Source of the DNA: Euperipatoides rowelli
Lineage: Eukaryota; Onychophora; Udeonychophora; Euonychophora; Peripatopsidae
NCBI GenBank assembly: GCA_003024985.2
Contig: PXIH01S0003583.1
Length of the DNA stretch: 15,017 bases
Reading direction: 5' to 3' (one strand)
The position numbers and the translations under genes are program-made. Position 1 is the first letter of the stretch. Each line of letters begins with the position of its first letter. Positions 1 through 7,564 of this stretch are shown here, piece by piece. The notes under the pieces were generated by a model. It had not been told where the DNA came from. It saw nothing but the letters and a program-made list of their open reading frames with translations, and did not search any database.

Positions 1-188
1 TTATCCATACATTTCTTGTGACAAGTACAGTCTGGACCAGTTGTTTTAGCCTTCACTAATAAACCTTTAGTTGAAAGATATTCCTGGCCTCTTTGTCTGG
101 CAAGTTTAAGCTTTTCCTTAGAATGTAAATCTTTATTCACCTTACCTCTTTTTTTTCTAGGCTTATACACTTCCTCTAAATAGGACAT
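1..188 (-). CDS. N-terminal part of a DUF7869/DDE-like family protein, runs off the window
   Basis: From the ATG at 186-188 the minus strand stays open for 62 codons to the window edge. The protein starts MSYLEEVYKPRKKRGKV, continues with a basic segment ending RQRGQEYLSTKGLLV, and ends with a Cys cluster in GPDCTCHKKCMD (C-x-C-x3-C). A basic stretch, a G-x-E-Y-x-S/T-x-x-G motif and a C-x-C-x(n)-C cluster open a large set of predicted animal proteins, mostly from invertebrates, that carry a DDE-nuclease-like domain now called DUF7869. That family match is from memory. The sequence shows only the N-terminus, so the catalytic part cannot be assessed. The ATG is the first in this frame. A possible acceptor (acttatag) lies about 16 nt upstream on the minus strand, so this could instead be an internal exon. 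The next 150 nt upstream hold an AAGACGGCGC stretch like a YY1-type promoter site. Whether this is a host gene or a transposon gene is undecided. Confidence 0.55.
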   Translation of the reverse strand, partial: MSYLEEVYKPRKKRGKVNKDLHSKEKLKLARQRGQEYLSTKGLLVKAKTTGPDCTCHKKCMD

Positions 189-341
189 TTTCAACACTAG
201 GCTATAAGTAATAAAATAATCAATGAAAAAATCACAAAATCTGATATCAAAATGTTAGAAATTTACAGAGAATGTTACACAACTCCACTTTGCTGTTCAC
301 TGAAAAAATTACAAATGGCAACCTGCACAGTAGCGCCGTCT

Positions 342-454
342 TGAGTGTAAAAAGGNTAATGTTCCTGGAATATTATCCTTCTTCCACTAAACTAAAACTT
401 CAAGTCCTATTTTAACAATGCAATGAGATGGGGATATTCTCCTTTTTACACTCA
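342..454. repeat. Inverted repeat, 14-bp perfect arms
   Basis: tgagtgtaaaaagg at 342-355 is exactly matched by its reverse complement at 441-454, with an 85-nt spacer. The right arm belongs to a loosely repeated motif (gatattctcctttttacact at 433-452). Related copies are at 367-387 (gaatattatccttcttccac) and 515-535 (gaatgatatcctttttccac). The third copy forms its own short hairpin with agtggaa at 511-517. This could be the remnant of a small inverted-repeat element upstream of the gene at 1-188. No target duplication was found. Confidence 0.5.
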
Positions 455-539
455 GTAGATTGCTTATATAAAACCCTACAACATGGCTATCTCAGTTTAG
501 TTTCACAAAAAAGTGGAATGATATCCTTTTTCCACTCAC

Positions 540-1152
540 CTGTTCAATTGAATCATAGATGGAGATTTATTGGTCAGATTCCGTTATCTGCCCACCAATA
601 TGGCTGACGGATGTAAGTTCAAATTATCTAGATCGGCGCCCAGTAAAAGATTATTTCACATTTAGATTATTATAGGGTTCAGGGTTACGGTAAGGTTAGG
701 TTATATGGGGGTCAAGCCTTCCAAAAGCAACCCAGGCGCCTTCCCCATGGTTAGTTTTCGGGGGAAGGACACATGACTGGTGATTCCCAGGGAAGGCTCC
801 GGGGAGGGGTTGAGTTGGGGTAGTTGGAGTTGGAGACGGCAAAGATTGGAGGGGACGAAGAAGAAAAGTTGGCCTAGTGCGGCCGGACAAAGAAACTTTT
901 TATTAGACAGCACAGAAAGAAGAAGGAGGGCCAGGGGAAAGATTTTTTTTTTGTGTGTGTGTATGCACTTAAACAAGATTTGTCTTGAAGTATGAAAGTG
1001 AGATGTGAGGTATGAAATGATAGGCACCATGGGATAGAAATGAAAGTGGAATGATTATGAAGTAACCACATGAGCCTTATTTGGCTGCAGAGAGTATCCG
1101 CTTGTCTAACATACTTATAGGACAAAAACAAAACATAATATAGTGACCATGG
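540..1152. other. Non-coding stretch, moderately GC-rich, no gene recognised
   Basis: No convincing exon is seen on either strand; the short open frames here have low-complexity, proline- or phenylalanine-rich translations. From about 690 the base composition turns GC-richer than the left flank. It contains a loose G/T-rich run at 672-702 (units such as agggtt and ggttaggtta), a CpG-containing stretch at 730-890, and a T-run passing into a short (GT)n tract at about 943-962. It may be an old repeat or the promoter side of a neighbouring gene; the sequence does not decide. Confidence 0.35.
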
Positions 1153-1421
1153 ATCACAGGGGGGGAAACATCTCCACATCAGCACACTNCAGTCCCCCAA
1201 CCCATGGGGAAGATGCAAACAGCATTACAAACAACCACAGCCTGTTCCGTAGATGGGGTGAGCCAGCTGGATAGATGCTGTATAATATAACAGCCAGGGT
1301 GGAAACATCTCCACATCATTACTCAGATATCCTGCCCCATTGTAACTATGCAATACACGTCAAAAAAACACCCACAACCCATGCTGTGGATGGGGTGCGC
1401 CAGCTGAATAGATGCTGTAAA
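1153..1421. repeat. Two-copy tandem repeat, period 137 bp
   Basis: gaaacatctccacatca occurs at 1165 and again at 1302. cagctg followed by atagatgctgta occurs at 1264 and at 1401. Both pairs are exactly 137 bp apart. The segments between them (cccaacccatg or cacaacccatg, then gatggggtg) also align, with substitutions, so the repeat is an older tandem duplication with no net indel. The second copy ends where the T-run at 1422-1439 begins, which I read as the A-tail of the minus-strand LINE. The array could be the remains of a satellite into which the LINE inserted, or a duplicated part of the LINE's own 3' end if that T-run is internal. Confidence 0.75.
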
Positions 1422-1439
1422 TTTTTTTTTTTTCTTTTT

Positions 1440-2233
1440 TACCTCATAACATGGACCTGGCATGGGACACCCTTACCGTTTACTCCCCTTCATATCATTA
1501 TGCCGTGATATGTCCTGGGTGCAAGGTGTGAGTAGAAAGCCCCCATGCCCTATCCGCCCCTCCCTGATGGCTACTCTGTAGACTGTAGCATCCAGCCAGC
1601 CTGCAAAGTAATCAGTCTGAGACAAACCATCATTTGTGAAGCAACAAGACCATNNTCTGTCATCGACATTACACTCTATCCACTTTATTTCTTGAAAACT
1701 CTTGTGGTGACCCTACACATTCCACCACATCTGTAAGATGATCAATCCAGGCCCAGGATTAGCAGTNCCCCCACATGGCAGACCCCAAAACCGCCATGCT
1801 GCACATCTTCTAAGGCATACCCAGTGTCCCAAGTATGAGCATTGGTGGGAGAAGGAACAACCTGATCTTGAAGTTGGCAACGATTCCACTTCCACACCAT
1901 GAATCTGCTCACCCTTCAAGGTGAACAGCGCATGGGAGTCTCGAAACAGAAGACTGCACCGCGAGGTGCTCAAGTGCCAGGATCTGCCAGCATGTCAGGG
2001 AAGTGAAGGGAGCAGCAGGGCCCCAGACATCCCCGTTTAGAGCATACTGGGGCCAATACTGCCCTGCCGTGGTCCACACTCCTCATACTGATCAAGCTGG
2101 GGTTAGCCCAAGCATCAGACAGCCAAAGAGAAAGCTCACGGGGGTCGAAACTGCCTCTCAAGGGCCTCAAGCAAGCAAGTGATGTACAAATTGAGCACAG
2201 CACGGTACCAGAGATGTGGACGATGCATGGCTG
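1440..2233 (-). other. Probable 3' untranslated region of the LINE
   Basis: This lies between the ORF2 stop (2234-2236) and the A-rich tail. Open frames on the minus strand at 1970-2203 and 1713-1973 have no recognisable domain and no continuity with ORF2, and I do not regard them as genes. Base composition matches the LINE body. N bases at 1654-1655 and 1767 mark uncertain positions. No internal repeat or stem structure stood out. Confidence 0.5.
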
Positions 2234-2425
2234 TTAGCCATTCCATTTCACATGCTGTGAATGCCCACTGCGCTGTGTATATATATGAAGAATAGGTGGA
2301 ATTGTGCAGAGAATGCGGCGGTGTTTCTGCAGGAACCTCTCTACAGGTTGTGATGCCAATCCTATCCTGCGCAAGATGACTTCTCTCCCAACCTAGCGCT
2401 CAGTACGCAGCTGAGCCAGTGTGGG

Positions 2426-2479
2426 GCATGTCGTAAACACATGGTCCGAGCCCAGTGTATTTAACCTGCAGAGGCCACA
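2426..2479 (-). other. C-terminal CCHC zinc-knuckle-like motif of ORF2
   Basis: In the frame entered after the last frameshift the minus strand reads CGLCRLNTLGSDHVFTTC, a C-x2-C-x8-H-x4-C pattern. Cys codons lie at 2477-2479, 2468-2470 and 2426-2428, and the His codon at 2441-2443. L1/Tx1-type ORF2 proteins carry a Cys/His cluster at this place, about 60 residues before the end. The motif is invisible in the frame upstream, which stops at 2461, so it confirms that the frameshift near 2485 is real relative to the ancestral gene. Confidence 0.75.
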
Positions 2480-3629
2480 CTTTGTTCCTGTGTAAGGCCC
2501 ATCTCCACTCGTCGTGCGGCAGTTAGGTGTCTATCCATAGCTGCCCTCCAGCACACATCTGCCCACCTTCCTGGAACAAGTGGGCTCCGCAGGGCACTCC
2601 AAGGGATGACTCCATCAATGGCAATGGGTGCTGGAGCAGGCAGCAGATCCTCAATCTTGTGCCTCAGAAAACAACGGTAAGCCCTCTTGGCTGACAGGGT
2701 ACGCAGGCTTTGGCCAGTCTCCGAAGTTTTGATGGATGCATCCATCAAATACTGAACGACCATCATGGCTTCAGGGGGAAGGGCAGGCCCATACCTGGGC
2801 AGTGCAGCCCTAAATATCTCACCAATGGAAAATCTTGCCCCCAGGACATCCATCTCTCTCCCATGCAAGGCCTCCACGCTCCACCCCACGGATATCGAAT
2901 ACCCCCATGACCAGGTCTGCCACAGTGAAGGGAATTCTCAATCCTTTCCATGAAGGGAAGCCAACACCCCAATCAATGAGTGTCCTGTTATAGTACAAGG
3001 GCATTTCCATAATTTCTATTAATCCCGGGGTGGGGGCAGACAGCTTAAGCAGATCCAGAGCCTCACAGATTTGGGAGTACTCAGGGGGGAATGAACCCCT
3101 TGAAAAGGCCTGCCTCATGACGGTTAGCATAGCCATCCCCAGGCCCATCAGCCCTGATTCCTGCAGAATTGCATCAAACACCCTGATTTTGATAGAAACC
3201 AGGTTCTCAGGGTCCAGTAGCCTTTTGACCCTCATGACTCGCAGAGACATAAGGCGTGAGTGTGTATCTGGGAACTCCAGCCCACTCTCCAAGGCTGGAA
3301 ATGTCAGCTTCGCTCTAGAGACCCAGTTCCTATGCCCAGGACCCCAGAACACCTGGGTCATAAGGCTGTTGATTTTACCGATATCCTGGGCCGTAGGGGT
3401 AAACGCCTGGAGAACATACAAGTAGAGAAAAAGTATGATTTTATTACTGTCACTCTCAGAGTATGACAGGCCCCTCACCAGACTTGCCACATGAGGAACC
3501 ACATTTTGGAGTTTGGAAAGGAGCTCGGAAAAATTCTGTCTTTCATAAGTGGCAGTTCCGAATTTCAGTCCCAGAGACCTGAAGCCCTCATGAGACACCC
3601 GAAGGTCACCAATCTTTGTCAGTCCAGTT

Positions 3630-4480
3630 ATTGCCAGCTTTGGCGATGCATAGATCTGTGTCTTACCTACATTCAGAGAGGCCCCAGAGGACCGCCCAAA
3701 ATCAGCCACANTGTCTAGGGCATATTTCAGTCCACCAGGGTCCCTGAGGAACAGGGTAATGTCATCGGCATAGACAGAGACTGCAAACACTCTTCCAGCC
3801 AGCACAAATGCAGATTGCAATAGTACAGCCTTGAGCTGGCGCACCAGGGGCTCAATCATCAAGGCGTACAGTATGCCTGAGGCAGGGTCACCTTGGCGAA
3901 CCCCTCTGCTGACCTTTATTGGGGGGCTGAGCACTCCATCGATGGCCAGGTGGACCACTGCCCCACGATACAAGAGACCAATTAGCTCTCGGGCTTCTAA
4001 ACAGAAGCCCATGGCCTCCAGAACATGGTCAATGTATGAGTGACACAGGGAGTCAAAGGCCTTACCCTGGTCCAAAGAGATGGCCAGCAGGGGGAGGTCC
4101 AACTTCCTTGCCACCCATCAAGGTCCCTGGTCGCCGTGACATTGGCAAGCATGCAGTGTCCTTTTATGGAATATGCTTGCTCAGGGGATATCAGCTTTCC
4201 AGCGATATCCGAGAGCCTTCCTGCCAGAATTCGAGACATGATCTTGTAGTCATAGCCCTGCATGGTCATAGGCCTCCAGGATCCCACCAACCTTAGATCC
4301 ACATTTTTCTTGGGAATGAGGATGGTGTGTGACCTCTTGAAGGAGGCCGGGGTGGTTTTGGTTTGGAACACCCTCTGCATCAGACTGTAAAAGGTCATCA
4401 AGCAGGGTGTCCAGGAAGACTATAAAATTCTGAATTCCTGGGGACTTGCCTGATGACAGGCTCCTTATGTTACAGGCTAG
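3630..4480 (-). other. Reverse transcriptase domain of ORF2
   Basis: The fingers are seen as SGKSPG, ILIPKKN and SWRPMTMQGYDYKIMSRILA, then ISPEQAYSIKG and TATRDLDG. After the frameshift near 4115 come motif A (LAISLDQGKAFD, first Asp at 4070-4072), motif B (SRGVRQGDPASGILYAL), motif C (YADD at 3761-3772, both Asp present) and motif D (GASLNVGKTQ). The catalytic triad is intact. Frameshifts near 4400 and 4115 separate the parts. The wording of motifs 1-2 and B points to the L1/Tx1 group rather than to RTE, CR1 or R2, from memory of those families. Confidence 0.9.
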
Positions 4481-5099
4481 CTCTTCCTTACTGGGAGCAG
4501 CAATAAGGGCTAAATTATCATCAGCAGAAATTTGTGGGAGGTCATCTAAGTAGTCCCCATGACCCACAGTTGGAGAGAATGGGGCATATAACTGGGAGTA
4601 CAAATTATAGAATTCAGCTCTAATGCCTACTCCATCTCGCACCAGGGCACCCTCTGCAGTCATGATCTCAGAGATCCGAGCAGCAGAGTGGGGGTGCATC
4701 CACCGAGTCCATTCTCTCCAGTCACGTCTTCTATTAGTTATGAGCCCATGACCACGAGCAAAGGAATGATTCCTTATGGTTCCTTCAACCTCATCTAGCT
4801 GGAGCAGAGTCTCTTGCACCAGCCTACCCTCAGCCTCACTGGTGTTGTACAGGTCACTAGGACGTGCCCCCTGTAGAAGGAGGGGGATCCCAACACCCTG
4901 GACAGTTTCCTCTGCTCCATTAGCTTAATTTGCCGATGTCGTTCAAAGACACTAGGCAGACTTGACTTCATCAAATCCCACCACAGGAATAGCTGAGTCT
5001 TGAGGTGGGGCCTAAAGTTACGGATGCTCCATGCCACTGCCTTGACTACTGTGGCGTCATCTAACAACCACTTGAGACACCTCCACAGAGGAGATGCTC

Positions 5100-5783
5100 G
5101 ATGTTGCACCATGCCAATGTCCTCCAGGGACATATGTACAGCATGGTGGTCTGTGAAGGGGACTCTAGAGACAGCAGAGCACACCACTGACTGCTGCATT
5201 CCCTGACTCACATAGATTCTGTCCAGCCTCCCTTGGCCAGTATGGAATGTTGGGCATGGGGTGCTGCCATGAAGCAGTGTCCATTTATCATATATATATG
5301 GGCACCCATAATCCAACCATTAAACATTGTGTCAAGTGGCACCCAGGGACTCAGATTGAAGTCCCCAGCCACTATTGCATTATGTGGGGCATCCCCAATA
5401 GTGGTCATTATGAACCTTAGCACCCTATGCCTAACTGCATAGGGCTTGGAAGGGACATAACAGGAGTAAATTATTAGCTCCCTTCCACCAGTGCTTACCC
5501 TTATGGAGGCAATATTGTCCTCAAACTCACCATGGTAGCATGAAAAGTCTCTGGTTAACACCTTGTTGGTTTTTCTAACCAGAAACCCCACACCCCATTT
5601 CCTGCAGGGAGATGGGGAAAGAAAGAAAGACCAAGTTCCGGATCTTACTGCAAACTGGGTGACACGTGTCTCCTGTAAACATACAATGTCAGCCCCCAGC
5701 ACTTCAGACAGTGCTAGGAGCTGGCATTGCTTATCCATGTTACCCAGCCCTGAGGCATTCAATTTCATAATTTGTACTGGCAT
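5100..5783 (-). other. AP-like endonuclease domain of ORF2
   Basis: This domain makes the first-strand nick that primes reverse transcription. Visible signatures, in order: N-terminal KLNASGLGN; ADIVCLQETR with the metal-binding Glu at residue 38; WGVGFLV; IVAGDFN with Asp141 and Asn143; then, after a frameshift at about 5290-5300, RLDRIYVS (Asp codon 5221-5223) and TDHHAV (Asp 5149-5151, His 5146-5148). All the expected catalytic positions of the L1-type endonuclease are therefore present, spread over two frames. The frameshift lies in the alternating AT run at 5290-5299 and corresponds to one extra AT unit. Confidence 0.85.
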
Positions 5784-6253
5784 GATTGGGTTACTTTAGT
5801 GTGGACGCCAGGTGGGGTCTTTCTGTTTGCCCCATTGGTGGCCATGTCTACGCTTGGGTTTGCCCTGTCTTTTCCCAGGGGTTTTGTCACTGGCCTCACT
5901 CTCACTCAGAGAAACAGGAGACTGGGGGAGGCCAGTCCTCCCCCGCTTCTTTCTGTTTGAGGCCATTCTCCACTCCATATCATCATCATGAGCTGCACAT
6001 ACAGCCCTGACAAATCGCACTAGCCACACATAAAGAGGGCTTGAGGCGATAAACTTCCCCGCAACACTGAAGATTCGCTCAGCTTCATCAGGGTCAGCTC
6101 TAAGTAGAAACTCAGTAGGATACCCACTTTCCTCCTGGTATTGCTCCTCAGCAGCCAGGAACTTATTTGAAAGCTTAGAAAAGGCTACCGAATCACTGTC
6201 ATTAAGACCATGCTTCCGCATTGCATGGAAACAGGTCTGCAGACCACTCTCCT

Positions 6254-6303
6254 CAGGGCGCCTGGCCAGCTGGAGACTCTTCTCCAGCTGGCCAGGCGCC
6301 CTG
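6254..6303. repeat. Perfect 23-bp inverted repeat with a 4-nt loop inside ORF1
   Basis: The arm at 6254-6276 (starting cagggcgcctggcc) is matched base for base by the reverse complement at 6281-6303, leaving only ctct as loop. The left arm on the plus strand appears native, because ORF1 reads smoothly through it as LQLARRPEESG. The right arm looks like the inverted copy. It sits at the ORF1 frame change. Confidence 0.9.
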
Positions 6304-6341
6304 CAAAGGCATTCTCCCCCGCTACCTGCAAAGGCATTCTC
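6301..6341. repeat. 16-bp direct repeat, period 25
   Basis: ctgcaaaggcattctc occurs at 6301-6316 and again at 6326-6341. It touches the right arm of the 23-bp inverted repeat, so two kinds of local duplication meet at one spot in ORF1. Confidence 0.9.
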
Positions 6342-6562
6342 TCCATTAGTCTGGCTCTCAGCACAAATGGAGAAAGGGGGCCCCCTATGCCACCCCTGTC
6401 CAACAGGTCCTCAATGGGTGTTGAACAGCCATTCATGAGGGGGAGAACAGCTACCCCTCCAGTGACAACTGGGGATCCCGGCCTGGACACCAGGGGAGAT
6501 CTACTTCGAGAAATCTCCCTGCTTCCCCTTGCAAATGCATTGCTGGAAGCTCTATAACTTCA

Positions 6563-6905
6563 CTGCTGGGAGCCCCCAGCAAAGGAGAAGAGGCTGACAT
6601 CGCAGGTTAAAAAAAAAAAAAAAAAACGCAGAAAGATAGATGGCTTTGGGCTGTGTAGCCAAGTCAAGTCCCGCTAAAATCGGACTGCAGGTTTCCAAGA
6701 AAAGTGAGGTGAAAGCTGATTGGTTAGAATTTCCAATCAGCTTAGTGTCAAAAGACCCATATAGGGGGCCTAACAATTTGAAGAACAGGTGGGGGTGTTG
6801 AGTATCTACTAAGCATGTGCCAGATGCACGTGGACGGACTGAGCATCCACTTCCTGTTTGGAGAAACCCAGCTCCACTGCAAAGTTCACACAATAACAGC
6901 AGAAC
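6563..6905 (-). promoter_or_regulatory. Probable 5' untranslated/promoter region of the LINE
   Basis: This lies upstream of ORF1 on the minus strand and shares the LINE's composition up to about 6900. It includes an 18-base A-run at 6609-6626 (plus strand) and, at 6713-6743, a perfect 11-bp inverted repeat (aagctgattgg / ccaatcagctt, 9-nt spacer) that places two CCAAT boxes head to head. CCAAT boxes bind NF-Y in animals, and LINE 5' ends carry internal promoters. That these boxes drive transcription here is inference. The exact 5' end is not marked by any visible target duplication. Confidence 0.4.
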
Positions 6906-6965
6906 TGTATCAATGCTCTATAATACCGGTAATAAGTATTTTTAATAACTAAATACCGTAGAATG

Positions 6966-7554
6966 CCGAACAAGAGCGCCATCACTGCATTTTGACTTTT
7001 TTATCACTCTGAAGGAAATCCAAGGGGTATCCAAGCAAGAGCGCCCCCCTAGATTTTTGCTTCCTTTTACCTNATTTAAGGTTCAGGACAGGGTATCCAT
7101 ACAAGAGCGCCATGTAAAAATTTTCATGTCACCAGCTGACATTATTATGCTGTGATGTCATTTTTATGTGTTTTACATCATCTCATATATTGTAGCTTCT
7201 ATGAATAACGTTCAATCCTCATAAGCAGAACGAAAGAGGCCTGTAAATTAAAAAGTAAAAATTTTAATTTACATGGCGCTCTTACTTGGCACAACCTTTA
7301 ATTGATGTGTGACATCATGTTTTAGTGTGTACCAGCCATTTTCCTAAAGTTTTGGGAAGCATGTCCAAGCAAGGGCGCCGTTTTGAAAAACAATCTGTTT
7401 AAAGAATTCAAAGTGTATCCAAGCAAGAGCGCCATGTCCATTTTGCAATGCATTGTGGTAAATCTAAGGTTTCTTAGCATGGAGCCGAACAAGAGCGCCC
7501 CCCCCCCATTTCCCCCCAAACGAATGATAAGAGCGCATGCGCCCTTGCTCGGCA
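6966..7554. repeat. Dispersed copies of the motif (tatcc)aagcaagagcgcc(atgt)
   Basis: Copies lie at 6966-6980, 7031-7045, 7094-7115, 7364-7379, 7416-7437 and 7485-7500 on the plus strand and at 7271-7289 and 7533-7554 on the minus strand. The two best copies (7094 and 7416) share tatcca and agcgccatgt around the core; single copies differ by one or two bases (aagggcgcc, acaagagcgcc). Spacing is irregular (about 65 to 320 bp), so this is not a simple tandem array. The outermost copies form part of the terminal inverted repeats. Confidence 0.8.
7242..7273. repeat. 12-bp perfect hairpin inside the MITE-like element
   Basis: tgtaaattaaaa at 7242-7253 pairs with ttttaatttaca at 7262-7273 across an 8-nt loop. 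It sits near the centre of the element, directly before the inverted motif copy at 7271. Confidence 0.7.
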
Positions 7555-7564
7555 TTTTACGGTA

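Larger units (their letters stand above)
2234..5783 (-). pseudogene. LINE ORF2: endonuclease-reverse transcriptase, broken by six frameshifts and one stop
   Basis: The intact product would nick target DNA and reverse-transcribe the element RNA at the nick. It starts at the ATG 5781-5783 (MPVQIMKLNASGLGN), 12 nt past the ORF1 stop. The reading passes through these frame segments: 5783 to about 5290, about 5300 to 4865, about 4860 to 4405, about 4400 to 4115, about 4114 to 2890, about 2889 to 2485, and about 2485 to 2234. The joins are inferred from domain continuity, not chosen to make a working gene. One TAG (2393-2395) interrupts the last segment, whose end is TAA at 2234-2236. Total span is about 1,180 codons, a normal ORF2 size. 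Endonuclease, reverse transcriptase and a C-terminal CCHC motif follow in the usual order. The N at 3711 falls in frame as one base. One breakpoint lies in an AT dinucleotide run and others near short homopolymers, which fits slippage, either in evolution or in sequencing. Confidence 0.85.
5796..6559 (-). pseudogene. LINE ORF1 remnant, frameshifted, N-terminus uncertain
   Basis: ORF1 proteins of LINEs usually bind element RNA. Here the C-terminal two thirds run from about 6300 to the TAA at 5796-5798. They include ARRPEESGLQTCFHAMRKHG, an acidic helix-like part (AAEEQYQEESG), a hydrophobic stretch (SSPLYVWLVRFVRAVCA) and a strongly basic tail (NRKKRGRTG, then GKRQGKPKRRHG) suited to nucleic-acid binding. 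The N-terminal third lies in another frame (up to 6559, where a stop precedes it), is rich in Ser, Arg, Gly and Pro, and has its first ATG-coded Met at PLMNGCSTPIEDLL. The frame change falls at 6280-6340, inside a locally rearranged patch with an inverted and a direct repeat. No RRM or CCHC knuckle is visible. The assignment rests on position directly before ORF2 and on the basic tail, not on a family match. Confidence 0.6.
1423..6905 (-). mobile_element. LINE (non-LTR retrotransposon), L1/Tx1-like, nearly full length, inactivated
   Basis: Read on the minus strand, this block has the order of an L1/Tx1-type LINE: 5' region (about 6905-6560), ORF1 (6559-5796), ORF2 (5783-2234), 3' untranslated region (2233-1440) and an A-rich tail (T-run at 1422-1439 on the plus strand). 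The block is clearly richer in G+C than the DNA beyond 6905. ORF2 links an AP-like endonuclease with a reverse transcriptase; the motif ISPEQAYS followed by TATRDLDGW resembles the Tx1 branch more than mammalian L1, from memory. The 5' boundary is inferred from composition only. A weak target-duplication candidate is atgctgta near 1412 against atgctcta near 6913 (one mismatch). All coding parts carry frameshifts, so this copy cannot move by itself. Confidence 0.85.
6954..7564. mobile_element. Non-autonomous inverted-repeat element (MITE-like) with multiple internal motif copies
   Basis: The left end (6954-6979) and the reverse complement of the right end (7539-7564) agree at 23 of 26 positions. 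Both open taccgta, then aatgccga, then caag and gcgc. If the element begins CCGTA and ends TACGG, it is flanked by TA on both sides, as in Tc1/mariner-type insertions. A weaker AT-rich match continues outward (about 6932 and 7594), so the ends may lie further out. The interior has no coding capacity but holds at least eight copies of a caagagcgcc motif in both orientations, and a 12-bp hairpin at 7242-7273. It needs a transposase supplied elsewhere. Superfamily is unassigned. Confidence 0.65.

Noticed and set aside
672-702. Telomere-like run (agggtt, ggttaggtta)
   Set aside because: The units differ in length and sequence and only about five occur; too degenerate to call an interstitial telomere.
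696-1218. Minus-strand open frames of 64-114 codons
   Set aside because: Phe/Leu/Pro-rich translations over T-runs and a GT microsatellite, with no domain and no splice-supported continuity.
1713-2203. Minus-strand open frames after the ORF2 stop
   Set aside because: They do not continue ORF2 in sequence character and lie where a LINE 3' untranslated region is expected.
2710-5960. Many plus-strand open frames of 60-130 codons
   Set aside because: They are the antisense shadow of LINE ORF2; their translations have no domain, while the minus strand carries endonuclease and RT motifs.
6966-7500. CRISPR-like array made of the caagagcgcc motif
   Set aside because: Copies are short, irregularly spaced and in both orientations, in a eukaryotic context; no repeat-spacer regularity.
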